NCBI GenBank assembly: GCA_030704615.1
Contig: CM060733.1
Coordinates: forward strand, 15,684,001-15,748,000
DNA length: 64,000 nt
Reading direction: 5' to 3'
Source of the DNA: Takakia lepidozioides
Lineage: Eukaryota > Streptophyta > Takakiopsida > Takakiales > Takakiaceae
The translations under genes and the position numbers were made by a program. The stretch's first letter is position 1, and every line of letters starts with the position of its first letter. The notes below the pieces were generated by a model that worked only from the letters and a program-made list of their open reading frames with translations, did no database searches and was not told the DNA's origin. Positions 22,001 through 37,000 of this stretch are shown here, in pieces.

Positions 22001-25000
22001 TCTAGCGATTGTCTAAGGGTGAAGGCCTCGTGTAGGTAGGCTGCCACGCAAAGAGAGCAAGAAATGAAACGAAATGAAATGGAACTTTATAACGTGCGCA
22101 GAAAGCCTAAGTAAGGAACTTTATGACGTCCATAGGAAGCTCAGAGCTTAGAAAACAGAAAACAGACAGAAATGTGGGGACCCCACTAACTAGAGAAAGT
22201 TTACCTTCTGCTGCCACATCCACTTCCGTACCCCTCTTTGCCTAGGAAATGATGTTTCACCATTCCCTGCTACAAACACACAGTTTACTGGTCACAGACA
22301 GCCATGGTCACTGACATGGTGCATGATTCTCCAACTAAGAACAAATTCTTTCAGAGAAATGGTGCAACCTCAGCCTCAGAAGCAAATGTTAGATATTCTG
22401 TGGAACTCAAGTTGGACAAAACTAAGTTTGAACCTTTGATGTTTGGCACAGTTGATGTTTAAAACTAAAGTTTTTAGAAAGAGCAATGAGAGGAAAAAGG
22501 GGCAAAGGACTGACGGCTTACCAAAGGTGGCCAGAAGGCTTGTCAAGTTGGCAAGCGTGCCTAGCTTTGCAGTGAATTCATGAGCTGAGCGGCGCTGCTT
22601 CCGCTGGAAATAAAGCAGATGCTCCATGTACTTTTGAGACACCTCAACCTAGCACCAGAAAAACCAGATGCATGAATGAAAACATTACAAATGCCAGCCA
22701 CCATGACAATATGAAACTTCTTACATTGACTAGAGACACCAATATAGGAAAAGCTGCAAAGACAAAGTCTTGAGTTGTTACCTCCCGCAAGCTTAGAGCC
22801 TTGTTAAAATCCCGGGCATTCAGATGGAGACGGCGAACGAGTGTGATGTTCTTAAAGTAGTAGTCACTGGCCGCCTTCCAGCTGGTTTCAATCAATCTCA
22901 AGCTCAAACCTCTGTTCGCCTCTCCTTCCCCTTCCAAGTCTTGTTTCGTCTTTTGCCCCTTCCAGAAATTGAGCAATGTGCCTACTTCTGAAGGCGGCTG
23001 CCGAAACCAACTTCTGGGATCACGCTCATCCTGCAGATTGTATCGTCCAGATGGATCAAATACTTCATAAACCATTGTCATGCTTAGCAGCAACAAGGAG
23101 TAGTGGAAGTTGAGACACACTGCGGTACAAAAACATTTGTATAGACCAACCCTTTGACAGCAAAAAATTCAAAATATGAACCCTAGTCCAAAGGCTACAT
23201 AATCACACACCCAGAGCACAACAAGAGAAGATTCCTTGCTTTCACACCTTGGGCACAGCTGACTTGTTGTATGACAAACCAATCTGTCGCAATGCTTTCA
23301 GCAGATCGACCAGGGCCTTCTTCTTTACTGCTAGCCTCTTCTCCCCTTTCCGTAACTCAGCTGAACGTACAATTACAGCAGTGGCGATTGTTTCCAACAC
23401 ATTGGTCTCTTCTTCTTGAGCCTGGCGACCAGCGGACGAGAACAGCCAAGTGCCAAGCAAACGGCCCATCTTTGAAGTCAACAAGGGCAGCCTCTTCTGA
23501 TACATACCTGTCACATCTGCTCCCATTCCCATAAAGGTCAATTAGCATCTCACTTCCTACCAACTGTGCACAGGATATCCCTAAAAGATTGCCAGAGGTG
23601 AATGCCCTCAGATCCTACGGCCGATGTTCTCTACTGGAACAGGCAGTCGAGGGCCTTACCCAACCCCCTGCATCAATTTGTGGAGAATATGATCCACAAC
23701 CTTTTGCCTTGAAGAAATCTGTTCAAACCTCAATTCGAGATAGCCACTCAGTCATCTGCAGCCTGATGAAGACTGTTTGAAATCTCTCGTGACATTTTTA
23801 AGTTCCACAGAGTCTATAGGACTCTGCATTTCTGGTAAGGCCTTAATTGTCATCCTTCACATAATCGGAATGTAAGCCTTCAAAACAATAGGCCCTGAAC
23901 AGCAGAAAGAAGAAAGATAGCAAGACTTTATAATATCCAGCGTACGACACACTGAATTGTCTGATCCATTTCCTAAAGTGAGTTGAGGGGACAACCTTGT
24001 GGGACTGCCCCTGCTAATTTGGTCATCTGGGACACTTTGGCTTCACAAAACTGAGCCCAATCATCAGCCTGAGATGCCCTGCAGAATTAGATAAACCCAT
24101 CACACAATGTAGACGTAAGAAATAAAGTGATACAGTTATTGGAGAAATCTCCATAAGATTTACTCACATGAGGTTGCTGAGTGCATAGACGAGCATCACA
24201 TTTGCATCCAATTTAATCTTGCAGCACAAGGCTTCTATACATCTTAATGAGTAACTTTCCATACGAAAAATGCTTACATGCTTTGTTGTGCTCTTTCAAC
24301 TCCGTAATCCGAGCTGGCAAGGTTTCCTTGAGAGGGTTTGAGATCTGACACCTCTCGGAGAGACAATTCACTGGTTTCAGAGGATGAAGTCAATGAAGCC
24401 AGAGTCTGACTGCCCATGCGCAAAGCTTGCTTGCTCAACATCTGTATTAAGGGTTGCTTGAGAAGTTCCTGCTCCACCGAGGAACAAAACAGAGAATTGA
24501 GAACTGATACAAGCATACAAGACACGGGTATGTTCAGCTGTCCTTGCAATAGCTTCAAATAACTCGCACCTACAGAGAATAAACTTGATAACACTCTGGG
24601 AGGAAGATCAACCCACATCATATTTGCGGATAAGTTTGTGAAGCTCCCGATGGGTCTTTTCCGCAGAATGTGCAAGGGCATAATAACCGCGGTTCTCCCA
24701 TTTGGATTTTTTAACCAGGCCTTCTAAATTCTTCTCGATGGGGCCCCTACCCATTGACAATGTCTCTTCCACCCTGTAGATACACGTGACTCTGTAGTGG
24801 TTAGCAATCCAAGGCATGGTCTTGTTGGTAATCAGTATACCTCATAAAGGGTGCACTTTATGTGGGGGACTTGTAGCTTCCCCATTGCCACCTCCACAAG
24901 GGATTGATGGGCTCAGACTCCTCTCAGAAGAGAGTGCAGCCTTGATCTCCTCATGATGGGGAAGAAACGGTAATCAAACAACAAAGAGCACTACACCAGA

Positions 25001-28000
25001 GAAACTTGAAGAGAAGACACATCATGCAACTACGGGTTAAGCTAATGTCTCCTTCTAAGTAGGCTTGAATGTACGAGGACTTACGCAGGTAGAAACTGAG
25101 AGTAGTATTTGAATAAGTTGTAAAGGATGTTAGCCTTTTGAATCATCGCATCTCTGCAACGCCAACAGCAGGAACTCTATCATGATCTCTTTCTGTCCTC
25201 AGCAGAGCACCTCTAGAAGACAAGGCTGTAAATTAAATAAACAAAAAACAACAGTATCTATAATATAGTTCACTGAGAGCTACTGGATGTGTCCTCCGTC
25301 CAAGCAGATCTTCTGCCAAGCAACCAAGCTGTTTTCTTAATCAAAACAATTTGTCTTCAGGCAAACTTTATGGAATGGAAACACTGGTTTCTCAAGCACT
25401 ACCTTGGGACACCAGCTAAGGGGACATTGCAACGATCCTGAAGGGAGAACTGGCCATAAAACGCAATAACCATGTCCAGATGTTTCCCAAAACCCCCAAG
25501 AGTTGATGCTAGCAGGAATTGGTCGATGCTGCAAAACATGTTACAGGGTTATAAAGAACTGCAAGACATTATAACGATTCCTAGACTGGATAATTTACCA
25601 AAAAAGGACCATTTTACCATGGCCAGAGAACAGAAGATAATGTTCCTTGGCTTCTCGCATTGATCAGACAGCTACTAATGTCAAAAGGATGTTCCACTCC
25701 TAGTTAACCCAAAAAGTACATCAAAATACACTGCACTTTCATTCAATGTGGACATCTACATATGGTACAAGCCATACAATTGAAATTGTTCTAGACGAAG
25801 TTCCTACTGAGCTGAGGTTCACTAAAGGTGGAGCACACCTGTCAGTGGTCTCTTGAATGTCACTGTCCAAACTATCCCCATGTTGTTGGTGTAGGAGTCC
25901 ACGAAGGGAGAACCACATCTGTGAGAGAGAAAGCAAATTGTTTCAACTCCAAATAAATAAACCAAAAACGTTGCAGAATACTCCTGATAGGAACACAAGA
26001 GGGACCAGAACAGACCTCTTCTGCTTTGAATTCATGCTGGCGTTGAGTACTCTCCAGAAGTGCAGGCCAACTTTTCAGCTCCAGATCCTGCCATCTCCTG
26101 ACCAACTGCATCAATTCGTCCATCTCTCCTGCAAATGGCACATGTGAAGGGAAAGGGATGTTATCTTGGATAAGGAAGAGACCTCTGCTCAGAAATTTTG
26201 ACATCTGAGATGAGAAAATCTCCCACCATTTCAACACTAGGTTAGAAGAGCATTCTCAAGTAGCTCTAGGACACGAACACCTACACCACAAGCCCCACAA
26301 GTGGTGCCAGCTTATAGTGATCCACACTCTGCTCTCCTTGTATCTCCCCACTCCACTAAAACCCCCTTTCCTGCTCCATCAGAACTGGGTGAAAGATATA
26401 TGGCCGCAAGTCTATGGCAATGAATGAGTACACCCTCTATTATCCGTTCCCGTGACAAACAGTCATTCACGTACCTGCGATGGAAACATGCTTCGCAGCA
26501 CTCTCCTCCCAAAGTTGAGCCTTCGCCAGCAGTAACTTCAGTCCTGTCAGTGCCTACTTGTCACAACAGCCACACTATACCTTCAGTACACCTAGCTTGA
26601 GATAACCTACAGCCCAACAGAAATATTGCAAGGGCCAAAGTCAACCTTCATGACTGGTGCATCCAGAGAGATGGACAGAAGAGCTTTTAAAATAGTCAAA
26701 AGCTGTTGCAATATTGGGTGCTCTGGCCACTCCTCCAGTAGCTTGCCAACACGCTCCAGGAAGCAGGCCAATGGATTCAGGATCAATGCCATTTCTGGTG
26801 CATTGGACTGCAACAACCATAACAAATAAGTTCACCTCAGAAAAATTTGTACGACCCAACAAAAGGACTCAAACTTCAAAGAAAAGGGGGAAACACAACC
26901 AAGCAGCACCACCTAACAGTGGCCGGACTTCAGACATAGATAGTACGTGTTCATGTCCCGATATCCTTCACTCTAAGAGAGCCTGCTGTGAGGAGAGGTT
27001 ATGGTACCACTGGGACCATGCTTGGAACAATTAAAAAAAATCACACAGAAAGATCAGAAGTAACACTGGGCCTGCAAAATTTCAACTGTGGCATTCCATC
27101 TTTGGCTGCTGACGCTCTCAACATCTTACTGCTCTCATGTTGATCATTGGATGGAGTAATGTGTAAACCTTCAGCGACGTAGGACTGTGGTATCTGAGTT
27201 GGGGGCTGCGATGCACTTCACTCTCTATGGACAAGAGGTTAATAATGGACAAAAGATGGATAATGTTCCCAGATATTATGTCACCTCGTAAATAGTGCAC
27301 TTGGCTGTTTGATTGTCTGCAGATTTAGAAAGTTCTTCAAGCTTTTGGTGCTCCAGAGTGACTCTCATAAGATGCGCTGCCATGACTCGCTCCTCCAGTC
27401 TTGCAGGCACGGAGTGCCCTACAGCTGCAATATCCAACCAACACCCTAAGTTTAAGCCATATAACGTGACCCTCTGATGGACAGCATGCTGCCTACATAT
27501 TGATAATATCTACAAGTTAACCTCTTGCAATCCATACCATGAATATTGCCATACAATGTGACACAGCTCAGAAAGGTGAAATACCTTTGATCAAGTGCAT
27601 TCCAGTCTCATAGGCAAGTGTAAAGACATGTGTCCTCTCCTTGTCCGACACCTAGGTCATAAAATGAATGGAAAGATTAAACCCACATTCATGAAGGTGA
27701 TGAGAGGTGATGTGAGGTGCAAGAAGAGCAATCAATCTCTGTTCTGACATAAAGAATCACACAAATCCTCACCATTTCTGAAAGGTTGGAACATCCAAAC
27801 ATGTTGTGGACTCTGACAACATCCTCAAGCAGAGACTCCTTGATCGCAAGCCAAGCTTTTTCGACCATCTGTCTCCCCTCGTCCTTTAAACCTGCTGCAA
27901 GTGCTGCTTGGGCTTGCCTCTGACGAAAGAAGGAAAAAGAATAACACGAAAATCAAATCAGCAAGGACTATAAACACTAAATCTACTGACAAATTGGAGT

Positions 28001-31000
28001 GCGAGGGAGAGGGAAAGATCTACTGTGGAGGTACAGCATACAGAATACTTGCACATCTCTTTGGTAATGTCCAAGGCCATTGAATACAGCAAAAAAAAAT
28101 CTCTTATCAAGGCATTGTTGGATAGTTGACTACCAAAAGTGATTCAAGAACAAGACACCACGCACATTCTTTGTGCTTAATATGTGACGGCATTCTGCAT
28201 TATTCTGCAGGTATAAAAGAATCTGGGACCACGCCCCCAAGCTCCACTACTGGAGGAAGAGAAGATCCTCTCACAAACTAAGAGTCCTAACAATAGTAGC
28301 TGGATGGCACCATGGATCACTGCAAAGTGAGCCTGGGTTATCGTGCAAACAAGGGCTTGCTCTGTCAACCCCATGACACATAGGGTGGATCTGAAGAAGG
28401 GCTCTACTGTTTCCAGTTTGTTCTCAAACAAGTGTAGTTTAGTTTCTGCTCATCATAGGCCCCACTTGTGACTTTGATTTCACATACTTAGTCGTACCTG
28501 GCTGGACCAGCATGCTCTGGCTGCATCTGCTTTCCCATGCTTTATCAGGCAGTCCGTACTAAGGGAAGGTGTTCTGGGGCATTTTCCTTGTCAGTACCTT
28601 GGTGTGGCTAGGTAATGCTTGGAAGGTAGTCATGCAACAACTTTCCCCTCGCTAGGAGTCAGTGCTGTTGTACTCTGGTTGCTGATTTTATCTGGGATAG
28701 CCTTTCTCTACTGGCTCTGGGACCTTCTGCACAAAATTATACATAGTTGTACATATCAAGGCAAACAGATCTTCATCTTTTGACTGCAGTGGTTGAGAAA
28801 AAGGCACTTACATCATCTTCCTGTGCACTGGCAAAGGCAGGGCCATCATCACTGTGAGGAAATTCAGATGCAAAGTCTGGAAACATTTCCAGGAAGGAGG
28901 CCTCATCAAGCTCAGCTTCAGTGTCCATTGCGTGGGTGCGACTGGTGAAGCGCACTAACTCGGCATCTTTATCTTTTCTAGCATTTTGTTGGTCATGAAT
29001 TTCCGCCCACAATGCTGTAAAGGAGCTCAAGATTTCGTCCAGCGCCTAACAGCAAGGCCAAAATAAGACAAACATCAGACATCAAGCTCCTTGAAACTTA
29101 CAGGCCATGTTGTACAAGAAAAGAAAGTCCAGTAATTTTCTAAGAGCCAGCTGAAAACAACAACTAGAGCTTGAGACTATATGCACTAATAAACAACTCA
29201 GTGAAGTGTACTAGAGAAACCACACTGCAGTCAACCCAAGAGTATTAAGCAATTATGGCATCAAGTGGACACCTTCATAGCAGCTTTGCCTTTAAATCTG
29301 GCCTGTTGAATGTCAAGGCCAATCCGCAAAAGGGCAACTCGTAACACCATGACTTTAAGCTCCACGTCTAAAGCCTAGTTTACATCAAGCCCACAGCATT
29401 GTCAATCCAGAAACTTCTGCATGGCTCATTCCCATAGATAAAACAAAATGTGCTCTCACCTCTGGTTCTGTAATAGCAGAGATGGAAAGCAAACGAAACC
29501 AGGCTTTCAAAAGTAAAATATGCTCCCTATCCAGAAAGTACCTCTGGTGTGCAGAAGGCCTCTCAAGTAAGTATAAGAAAGAGGCTTACTCATTGACACT
29601 AAAGGAGAAATACCCAGGAAGCCAGGTACTAATAGAAACACACAAGGATTTCCATGAAAACAAGCCACAAACCTCGGTGCCAACATAGGACGAATTCTGT
29701 GATCGTGCCACCTGAGACACGATTTTCTCGACAGAATCCGTCACCAAGTCCATTGAAGTAGCCCAAGTCACTTTCTCTTCACCATTAGTATCCTTTCCAG
29801 ATGGGCATAAAGCCCTGCCCATAGGATACTCCATAAGAATACATAGAAGCTCCTGCAAGTGACAAGTGCAATAGGAGGTCACAATTTCCCTCGATCAACA
29901 CACAATCAGAATGTCCATCTAGAGTGCAGTTGAGAATGAACATAGGAGATTAATACAAAACGTCATGCATCCTTGAACAAAGCTCCATAAATTGTACAGA
30001 GCATCAGTTATAGCCTCACCACAAAGGCATCCTCTCCCTGATTGACACCTCCTTCTCCAAAAGTAACAGATTGCATGTGAGCAGCCAATACAAGAGATAA
30101 GCCAAACTTGAGCTCATAGACCGCGAGCTGGATGGGCTGCACTACGTCTCTGTAGGCTGGAAACTCAGATGTGAGCCGGCTTATAAAATGTGCTGCATTC
30201 TCCTGAAAAGCAACACAAGATTCTCAACATAAATGTTCATTTTGGGGTAGTGTACTTTTCAGAATATACCAGACTGTGATCCTCCATCCTCCATCCTCCA
30301 TCCTCCATCCTTGGTAGCTTTTAATCCCAAATGGTCCACAACTGTGATTATGTCCCAAACTTTCTGGTCTCCAAACCCACTTCTTAGCTCAAATTACAAT
30401 CTTTTACTTTGCAATAAATGCTACAACCAGAGCTTCACCTCTATCACCCTCCATCCATCAGTACACTAGAAAACAGGGAATAATAAGAAGACATTCTTAC
30501 CTGCCAATTGGTGACCTCTTGAAGAGTGCGAGTAAAGTCAGGCTTGCGTTGGTGTTTTTCTTCCTGCAGGGCTCCTACCAGAGCGGCCAGCCTCACTGTA
30601 CTTGCTGATGATTGCAGGAAGTGGAGGACTTCATTTACTAAGTCCCGAAATTGAGGCGGATTTGGGCGAGGTATAACCTGCAAGGAGTTGCAGTTCAAAC
30701 CGTGAGGGGAATAGGCTTAAATTATCAAAACTTCCTCTTTCAGAAATTTGTTGGGGATCTTTCTTACCTTCAAAGACAATGCATCCAACTCCTGTTTCAT
30801 CCCCTTCAGTTTTGAGAGAAGCTCCCTAATTTCGGGTGTGTACATCTTGCCTCTAACAAGAAACTCGCTCTCTTTCTTTACCTGCAACTCCAACACAGAG
30901 ATCCCACTTGAACATTAAGTGGAATGTCCAGAGAGGACAAATAACAAGGACATTCCAAATGCATCAAATTGGTAACATGATTGTTGCAACAACTGAAGTT

Positions 31001-34000
31001 ATCCAATCCAAGTAAAAGGCCGATGTCGAAGATAGAAAGGGGAGGAAGAACTACTGGGTATAAGGAGAACAACTATCCACCTCTCCTGACAAGACACCAT
31101 TTGCCGTTTCTACAAGTGCGGAAAACTCTAAATTAAACAACTTAAATGGTTCACCTTGATTTCGAGCTCCAGATTGGAGTGGTTGGTCAAAATGTGGGTA
31201 TACTTGTGACTATATTTGGCTACTGGGTCACGACCATCAGCAGGCAATAACATTCGCAGCCGAAGGGATCCAAGTAGCAGCCAGACCTGTCCAAACTTGC
31301 TCATTTTCTCTGCAAGAAGAGAAACAACCATTTCATCTGAACAACCATGTGACAATGTGCATCGTCATCAGAGATGACAGGGATTTCTAGCAATCATTTC
31401 TGCCTTCTTGACCGGCAAATGTGAGGAGAGGAGTACTGAACTGCTAGACTGACATTCCATATAAATATATACACAACCCATGGTGATGCAGACAAATAAA
31501 ACAGCTGGTGATCCCTACTAGCAAACATAGACACAATGGGCACTGCAAAAGCTGAAAGCTACAAAAAAATTCATAGGTCTCCATTGTAACCTGCTGATAC
31601 TTCACAGAGATGAGATCACATGTGATCACTGTGATCGCTGATTCAACCCTAGATTAGCCAGCTAAGGGGGCCAACTTACAATATAAGAGCAAAAAGAGCA
31701 TCTACCTGTAGAGCACAAGGTTCTCCACGGGATGAAGTACAAAGCTTCCAAACAGGGCAGCACCAATGAGTTGACAACTGAGAGAAGCTCCACATGACGT
31801 GAGCGTTCTAACAATATAGCCAGATCCTTTAAAATCTTATCATGATTTCTAAATTCACCCTGGTTCTCCTGCCAAACCACCTCACACTGTCAGTGTACAC
31901 ATTCATGCCTCTCAAAGATTCTCTCTGTGGAACCTCTTGTTCATAATTCTGCACACTGAGCAAGCAGAGAAATCCTGAATAAACACCAGCAAAGCAAGTT
32001 AGCAAACCCTGTGAAAGGGTCATGTAAGCATATAGGATTGCATGAAAAGCACCATTTCTGACTCAAGCCCACCTGCAGTACTCCTTCGTGCAAGGCAAAG
32101 AGAGCAGTCCGAATGTCTTCTACATCACCAGTGCTAAAGGACTTGCAATGAGCATATATGATCTGCACCAAAGAGATTGTTTAACAAAGATTTGAATGCA
32201 TGGGAATTAGGGCTTTATCCATGTTGCAGCTGATGTTTTCCAAATCCAAACCTCACAAATAAGCCAGAGTCTAGCAGGGGAGGATCTCAGTTCAAAAAAT
32301 CTCCTCTGTCACAAACCAAATCTATCAACATACATCGGACCTTCTTCGACCTTCTTCTTCATTAACATTCCGTAATATCCAGTGCAACCATAACATATCA
32401 AAAACAGCACAAAGAACTGGGAGGATATAACCAACTTCAAGCTCTGCTTTCAAAGTACTATACCCTTTTGTGCTTCCCATGTGACAGAAAAAAAGAGCAG
32501 CTTGAGGAGAAATCTCAAACAGATTGATACCTGCTGGAAAAGCCCACTGGCACTACAGAAAAGTGATTTAAATAGGTCAAAGCTCCAATGCTTTGAAAAC
32601 CTCCAGAGGTGCAAAGCTGCCACCCTGAGCTGGACTACTCTTGCTCGATGGTCCCTCACGAGGCCTGGCTGCCCACTACAACCAGTAAGGAAAACCTGTT
32701 AGTCAACATATAAATATGCAGAGGCACCTTCAAAGCCTCTGCAATAGTTGTAGGTTACTTAAGAACTCTAAAAGAGAAATCCTTTGAAGAAAAGTGAGTT
32801 CAACCTTGATGTCCATCTAGTAACTGCCAGCACTAACAGCGTTGGAAGGCTATCTCTGAAGCTGGAAAATGCCCAGTAGAGGCCTAACTTAGACGCAATG
32901 ACTGAAGTGGGCTTGAATAAGTATGACGAAGACATTGAGAAGTCTTTGAGATTGGTCACGCACAGTAAGTTGGATAAAATCACTGTCTGAGCACCCTGAA
33001 ACAGTCGAGGAGGCCCAGATGTTGACGTCCAGTTCAGAGATAAATCGCTCTGCCAATGAACCATCCCCCTCAGACAACATACCTTCCTGAACGGTACTAT
33101 GACATAGCCTGGGTTTCAGCTGGATTTACCTCCTTGCCTTGCCCCTTAAAAAATCAACGAGCATTACAGAAAAACTGCAACAGTAAGAGCTTGGACATCT
33201 TTGTCAGGTCCTTGGTGCTGCCCTTTCCTGTACTACTCTGGGAAACAATGTGTTATTCTTGGCAAGCAAGTGTTATTCTTCACAAGCAGTGATAGCACCG
33301 GCAGGGTCAGATGAGGTCAGAGTACAGGAGACCACTTACAGATCCTGAGGGTTTATTCCAAAGTGCCGAATGCCAACGAACCCACATCTCATGGGCCATA
33401 TCTCGGAAGCCCGCCATCATGTCTTGCAAAGCATGAACTGACAAGAGCCATTAACCATATTAACGTATTTAGGTTCAAAGTCTAGGAACACCAAAAGTCT
33501 GCAATGGTGGTCTTCCTTACTTTTAAGAACCAGACAAACAGATCCACTAGGAAGAACCACATCAAGATCATCATCGTTAAAGCCATGGTCCAAAACTCAT
33601 CTGGCAGTTTCCCCAAAATTGAAGGAAAAAGCAAACCAGCTGCAAAAAGGAAGAAAAAGCAAAGGGATTTACAAACCAACCTGTTTCTGTAGGATGAGCT
33701 GCATCCAGGAACCAAAGAAGGTGTTGATGGGGGACAAAATCAGCTGGTGATCTGGACGAGCAAGCCAATCCGAATTCTAGCATCTCCTTCACAGTGTCAA
33801 CTCGTATCCTCTGCACCCAAAATAGGCAATCCATATCTCAATCTATAATGACCAGCTGTGCTGCTCTCTCCTTTCTGAATCAATATATTAACTTGTCTGA
33901 CCCTGTGCACACATGCTGCATGATCACCAAACACAACCCACCTTTTCAATAATCCTCAGTGCTCCATCATCGTCAAAGTTATTTGCTGCTAAAGGTGACA

Positions 34001-37000
34001 ATTCACCAAGCAATGCTGTATCCATACAAAGACTTGAATGGTCCAGCCATGGGAGCAGCTCAGACCAGAGAGTCCAAGCAGTAGGCCACTGGAGCATACG
34101 TGCTGGGAAAGAAGGCTGTGGGCCATGCCAAGGGGTGCATCTGCAACCACTGTGATCACCACCCTTGGATGCAAGTTCTGGGGCTGAACTCTTTGCCAGT
34201 GGGATAATATCATAGCTGCGCAATTGAGAAAGTTGAGTCTCTTCAGACTCCAATCTCTTCGCAAGCATCTGCAGCAGAAGTTGCGACGGTACACATTGTA
34301 GTTAATAAATAGAACATACTTGGTCAAAATAACATATGTGAAAAAGGTAGTTATAGGAGCACACCTAGGCAGAGAGCAAAGTTGACCAGCTGCCTGCATA
34401 AGAGAGCCCCAATCAGAGTTCAATGTCACTTTCAATGAAAATGGGCAGACAGAGAACCTCAAATATCTCTTGAGACTCATAACAGGCATTATTGGCAGAG
34501 ATAGTGAAGACATTGTTGCCATTCAAAGGATTCATGTCACGGCTGCCAAATCCTTCCTTGGAAGTCTCCTGTCCAAGCCATCTTATGATACTCAGTCCTG
34601 CACACTCCACTTCACTTGCGTAAGTCACCAGCTAGGCTTAGGCTCTTTGGCAACAGGGCTATGTTACTCACAACCAAGATTGACCACTCTTGAATTAGGA
34701 TAGCATTGTGGATGCTGCCGTGTACATCTGGGCATCACAGATGCCCACCATCTTTTTGAAAATGCATAACTAAGTACTGTGTAGAAGCCAAAATCAGCAG
34801 AAAAGGGCACGGAATAACCTGTCATGACCAATCGCCGCACATTGCAATCAGCCCGGATCACCTGTTTGACTCCTGCTGCTGAGCCTAGACAGATAAAAAC
34901 AATAATTGACATAATGATGGCACTGCAGGAAATAATCCACGAGTGTCTATGAATATGCAAATCAAGCACCACAGCTGTAGTGTTAGATTGTACTCATAAG
35001 ACGTTGTTTGCCGTAGCCTTGTGGCCATTGACCCAGCTGTAGTGTTAGAGCCAGAGTAGAAGATGACACTTACATCTGCTGCGACAGAATCCATCTGGAT
35101 GTACTAGCCAAAAGCAAATAGTTTACAGAACTTATGCCAGAAACTTACAGAACTTACAGAACTACATAACTGCAGCCCTTGCTAAAAGATTTAGCTAATG
35201 CCTGAAAGGTTAATTGTAACATCATTTGTTTTGAGGATTATGAGAGGTCATTAGTGATCCAGATTAAGGAAGACTTGCACCCTGGAGAAGGCACCCTACA
35301 TTCACAAATGAACAAAAACCATGTCTACACAGAAACAAAGGAATTGCGTCCAAGTGGGCCAGAACACCAATGGGACAGAGAAGAACTTAAGTATCCTTCA
35401 AATCTTCTTGGCATTTGTTGTTTCTTCCAAGGCCACAAACATGTGTTATAGTTCATCCATCAAACCAGAATTATTTATTCAATCTGAAATTGATTCCTTA
35501 CCTTCTGACACTGGACTCCAATATGACTCACATAGACCTGAGACCTGACGTTCCTGGTCTTGGAGCTCCTTGGTATGAGCCAGCTGTGGGTGGCCTGCAA
35601 ACTTCCATAGCAATGGTTTTGAAAGAGGGTTCTGCCCAAGTGAAAATGGTTTATCAATCATTTCCACAAGATGTTGGAGAAAATCTGCTACCTGCCATCG
35701 CCACAACAGATGAACTTCAATGCTGTGGATGGCTGTTACACGGTCGCCTACCAAAAGCAGAGGCCCCACAACTGGAAACATTCTAGAGACTCAGTTAAAT
35801 ATATACAGCAAACTTTGACAAAAGACTTCAGTTCTTTAATGTCCTCTGATTATACAACTACATCTTTTCAACGCACAAATGACTGCCCCATCGCATAGGG
35901 CAGAACCAGCCCAAGGTATAGGTCTAACACCCCAATGAAAGAATCAGTAATTTCGGCCTGTTACTTCTCAAATCAAAGACCTGCTGGCTCGACAACTGAA
36001 TTCAAAAACAGAATGTCCTGCTATGAAGATACCTTCGTCACTCCAGATCCAGCAATGCCTGGCAACTCCATCAGATGCTGCAGGCTACGCTTACCCCAGC
36101 TCCAGCAAAACAGAAATGATTCAACATCAAACTTCGAGACACTCACATTTCTCCAAAGAGCTTCATGCCATTCTTGTAGTTTTCGAAAAGTAGCATCAAT
36201 TGAAGAGTCCCACACCAAGATATCCGCTAAAGTTAGGACCTCATCCTCCAACTTTCTCAAGGAAGTAAAGAAAGTATATAAATACTTCAAAGTTAACTTA
36301 GAGACTTGATGGGTATAGCTGTGAGATCTCTCTGCAGGATGAGTATATTGCCAATAAGATTGCACAATGGGGCTAGCTGACGAATTGAGACCCCATTTCT
36401 CCACCATCTCATATACCTCATCCTCTGACTCCCACTGTAGAAGGCTACGCCGCAGAGCTTGTAACTTGGAACAAAAAGAAACCACCTGACTCCAAGCTTC
36501 CCTAGCATCAACCATCTCCAGAGCCCTAGAATCATCAATGGGGGGAAATATCTGTAGAAAAAACTTTGGAGCAATTCCGTGGTCCATGCTCGGTCCCAGG
36601 CACTTTCTCCATGCTGCTAACCATTGACCTCTGACTGGGTGATCCAATTCCTTTTCTAGAGCAGTGGCAAGGCGCCTAAGCACTTGGGCATCCAGCATTT
36701 TCCCAAAAGTGTGGAGCCACTCTATGCGAAGCTTCAAATCAAGAAAGCTGGCTTGCTCTATCATCCAAAGGCCAGCAAACCACAAAGTTTGATCAAGTGC
36801 TAATGCATCCAGAGGAGCCACTGTTTGGTCCTTTGTCTCCCTTAGCACTCCCTCCACAGGATTGAGGAAATAGCGCAGAAGGGTAGCCGGGAAGTATGCT
36901 GCCATGGTTCCCTTACTCTGGAGCCACTCCAGAGGTTCTCTGGCCTGGATGAGTGAATGCCACTCCACACTAGTTTTAAAGGCAAAAAACTGTGCCCCTA

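Larger units (their letters stand above)
19767..35784 (-). other. MDN1: MDN1 linker region, about 40 small exons
   Basis: The helical linker joins the AAA ring to the acidic tail and carries the remodelling force. I recognise about 40 short exons by midasin-like peptides between GT/AG ends; edges are approximate. Clear ones include 34268-33942, 33811-33681, 32164-32073, 31314-31155 (VWLLLGSLRLRMLL), 30680-30502, 30203-30020 (VVQPIQLAVYELKFGLSLVL), 29853-29673, 29046-28815, 27921-27775, 26815-26640, 26131-26018, 25529-25404, 24778-24613, 23520-23246 (KKKALVDLLKALRQIGLSY), 23044-22782, 22650-22522, 21480-21319, 20916-20660, 20515-20163 and 19969-19767. Several 20-80 bp exons are inferred (for example 25155-25085 and 22271-22205). 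The join between 36033 and the exon near 35784 is not in phase in my model, so an exon is missing or an edge is wrong there. Confidence 0.75.

Noticed and set aside
35254-36309. Plus-strand frames of 65-124 codons
   Set aside because: Antisense shadows of MDN1 linker exons and introns. They lack motifs.
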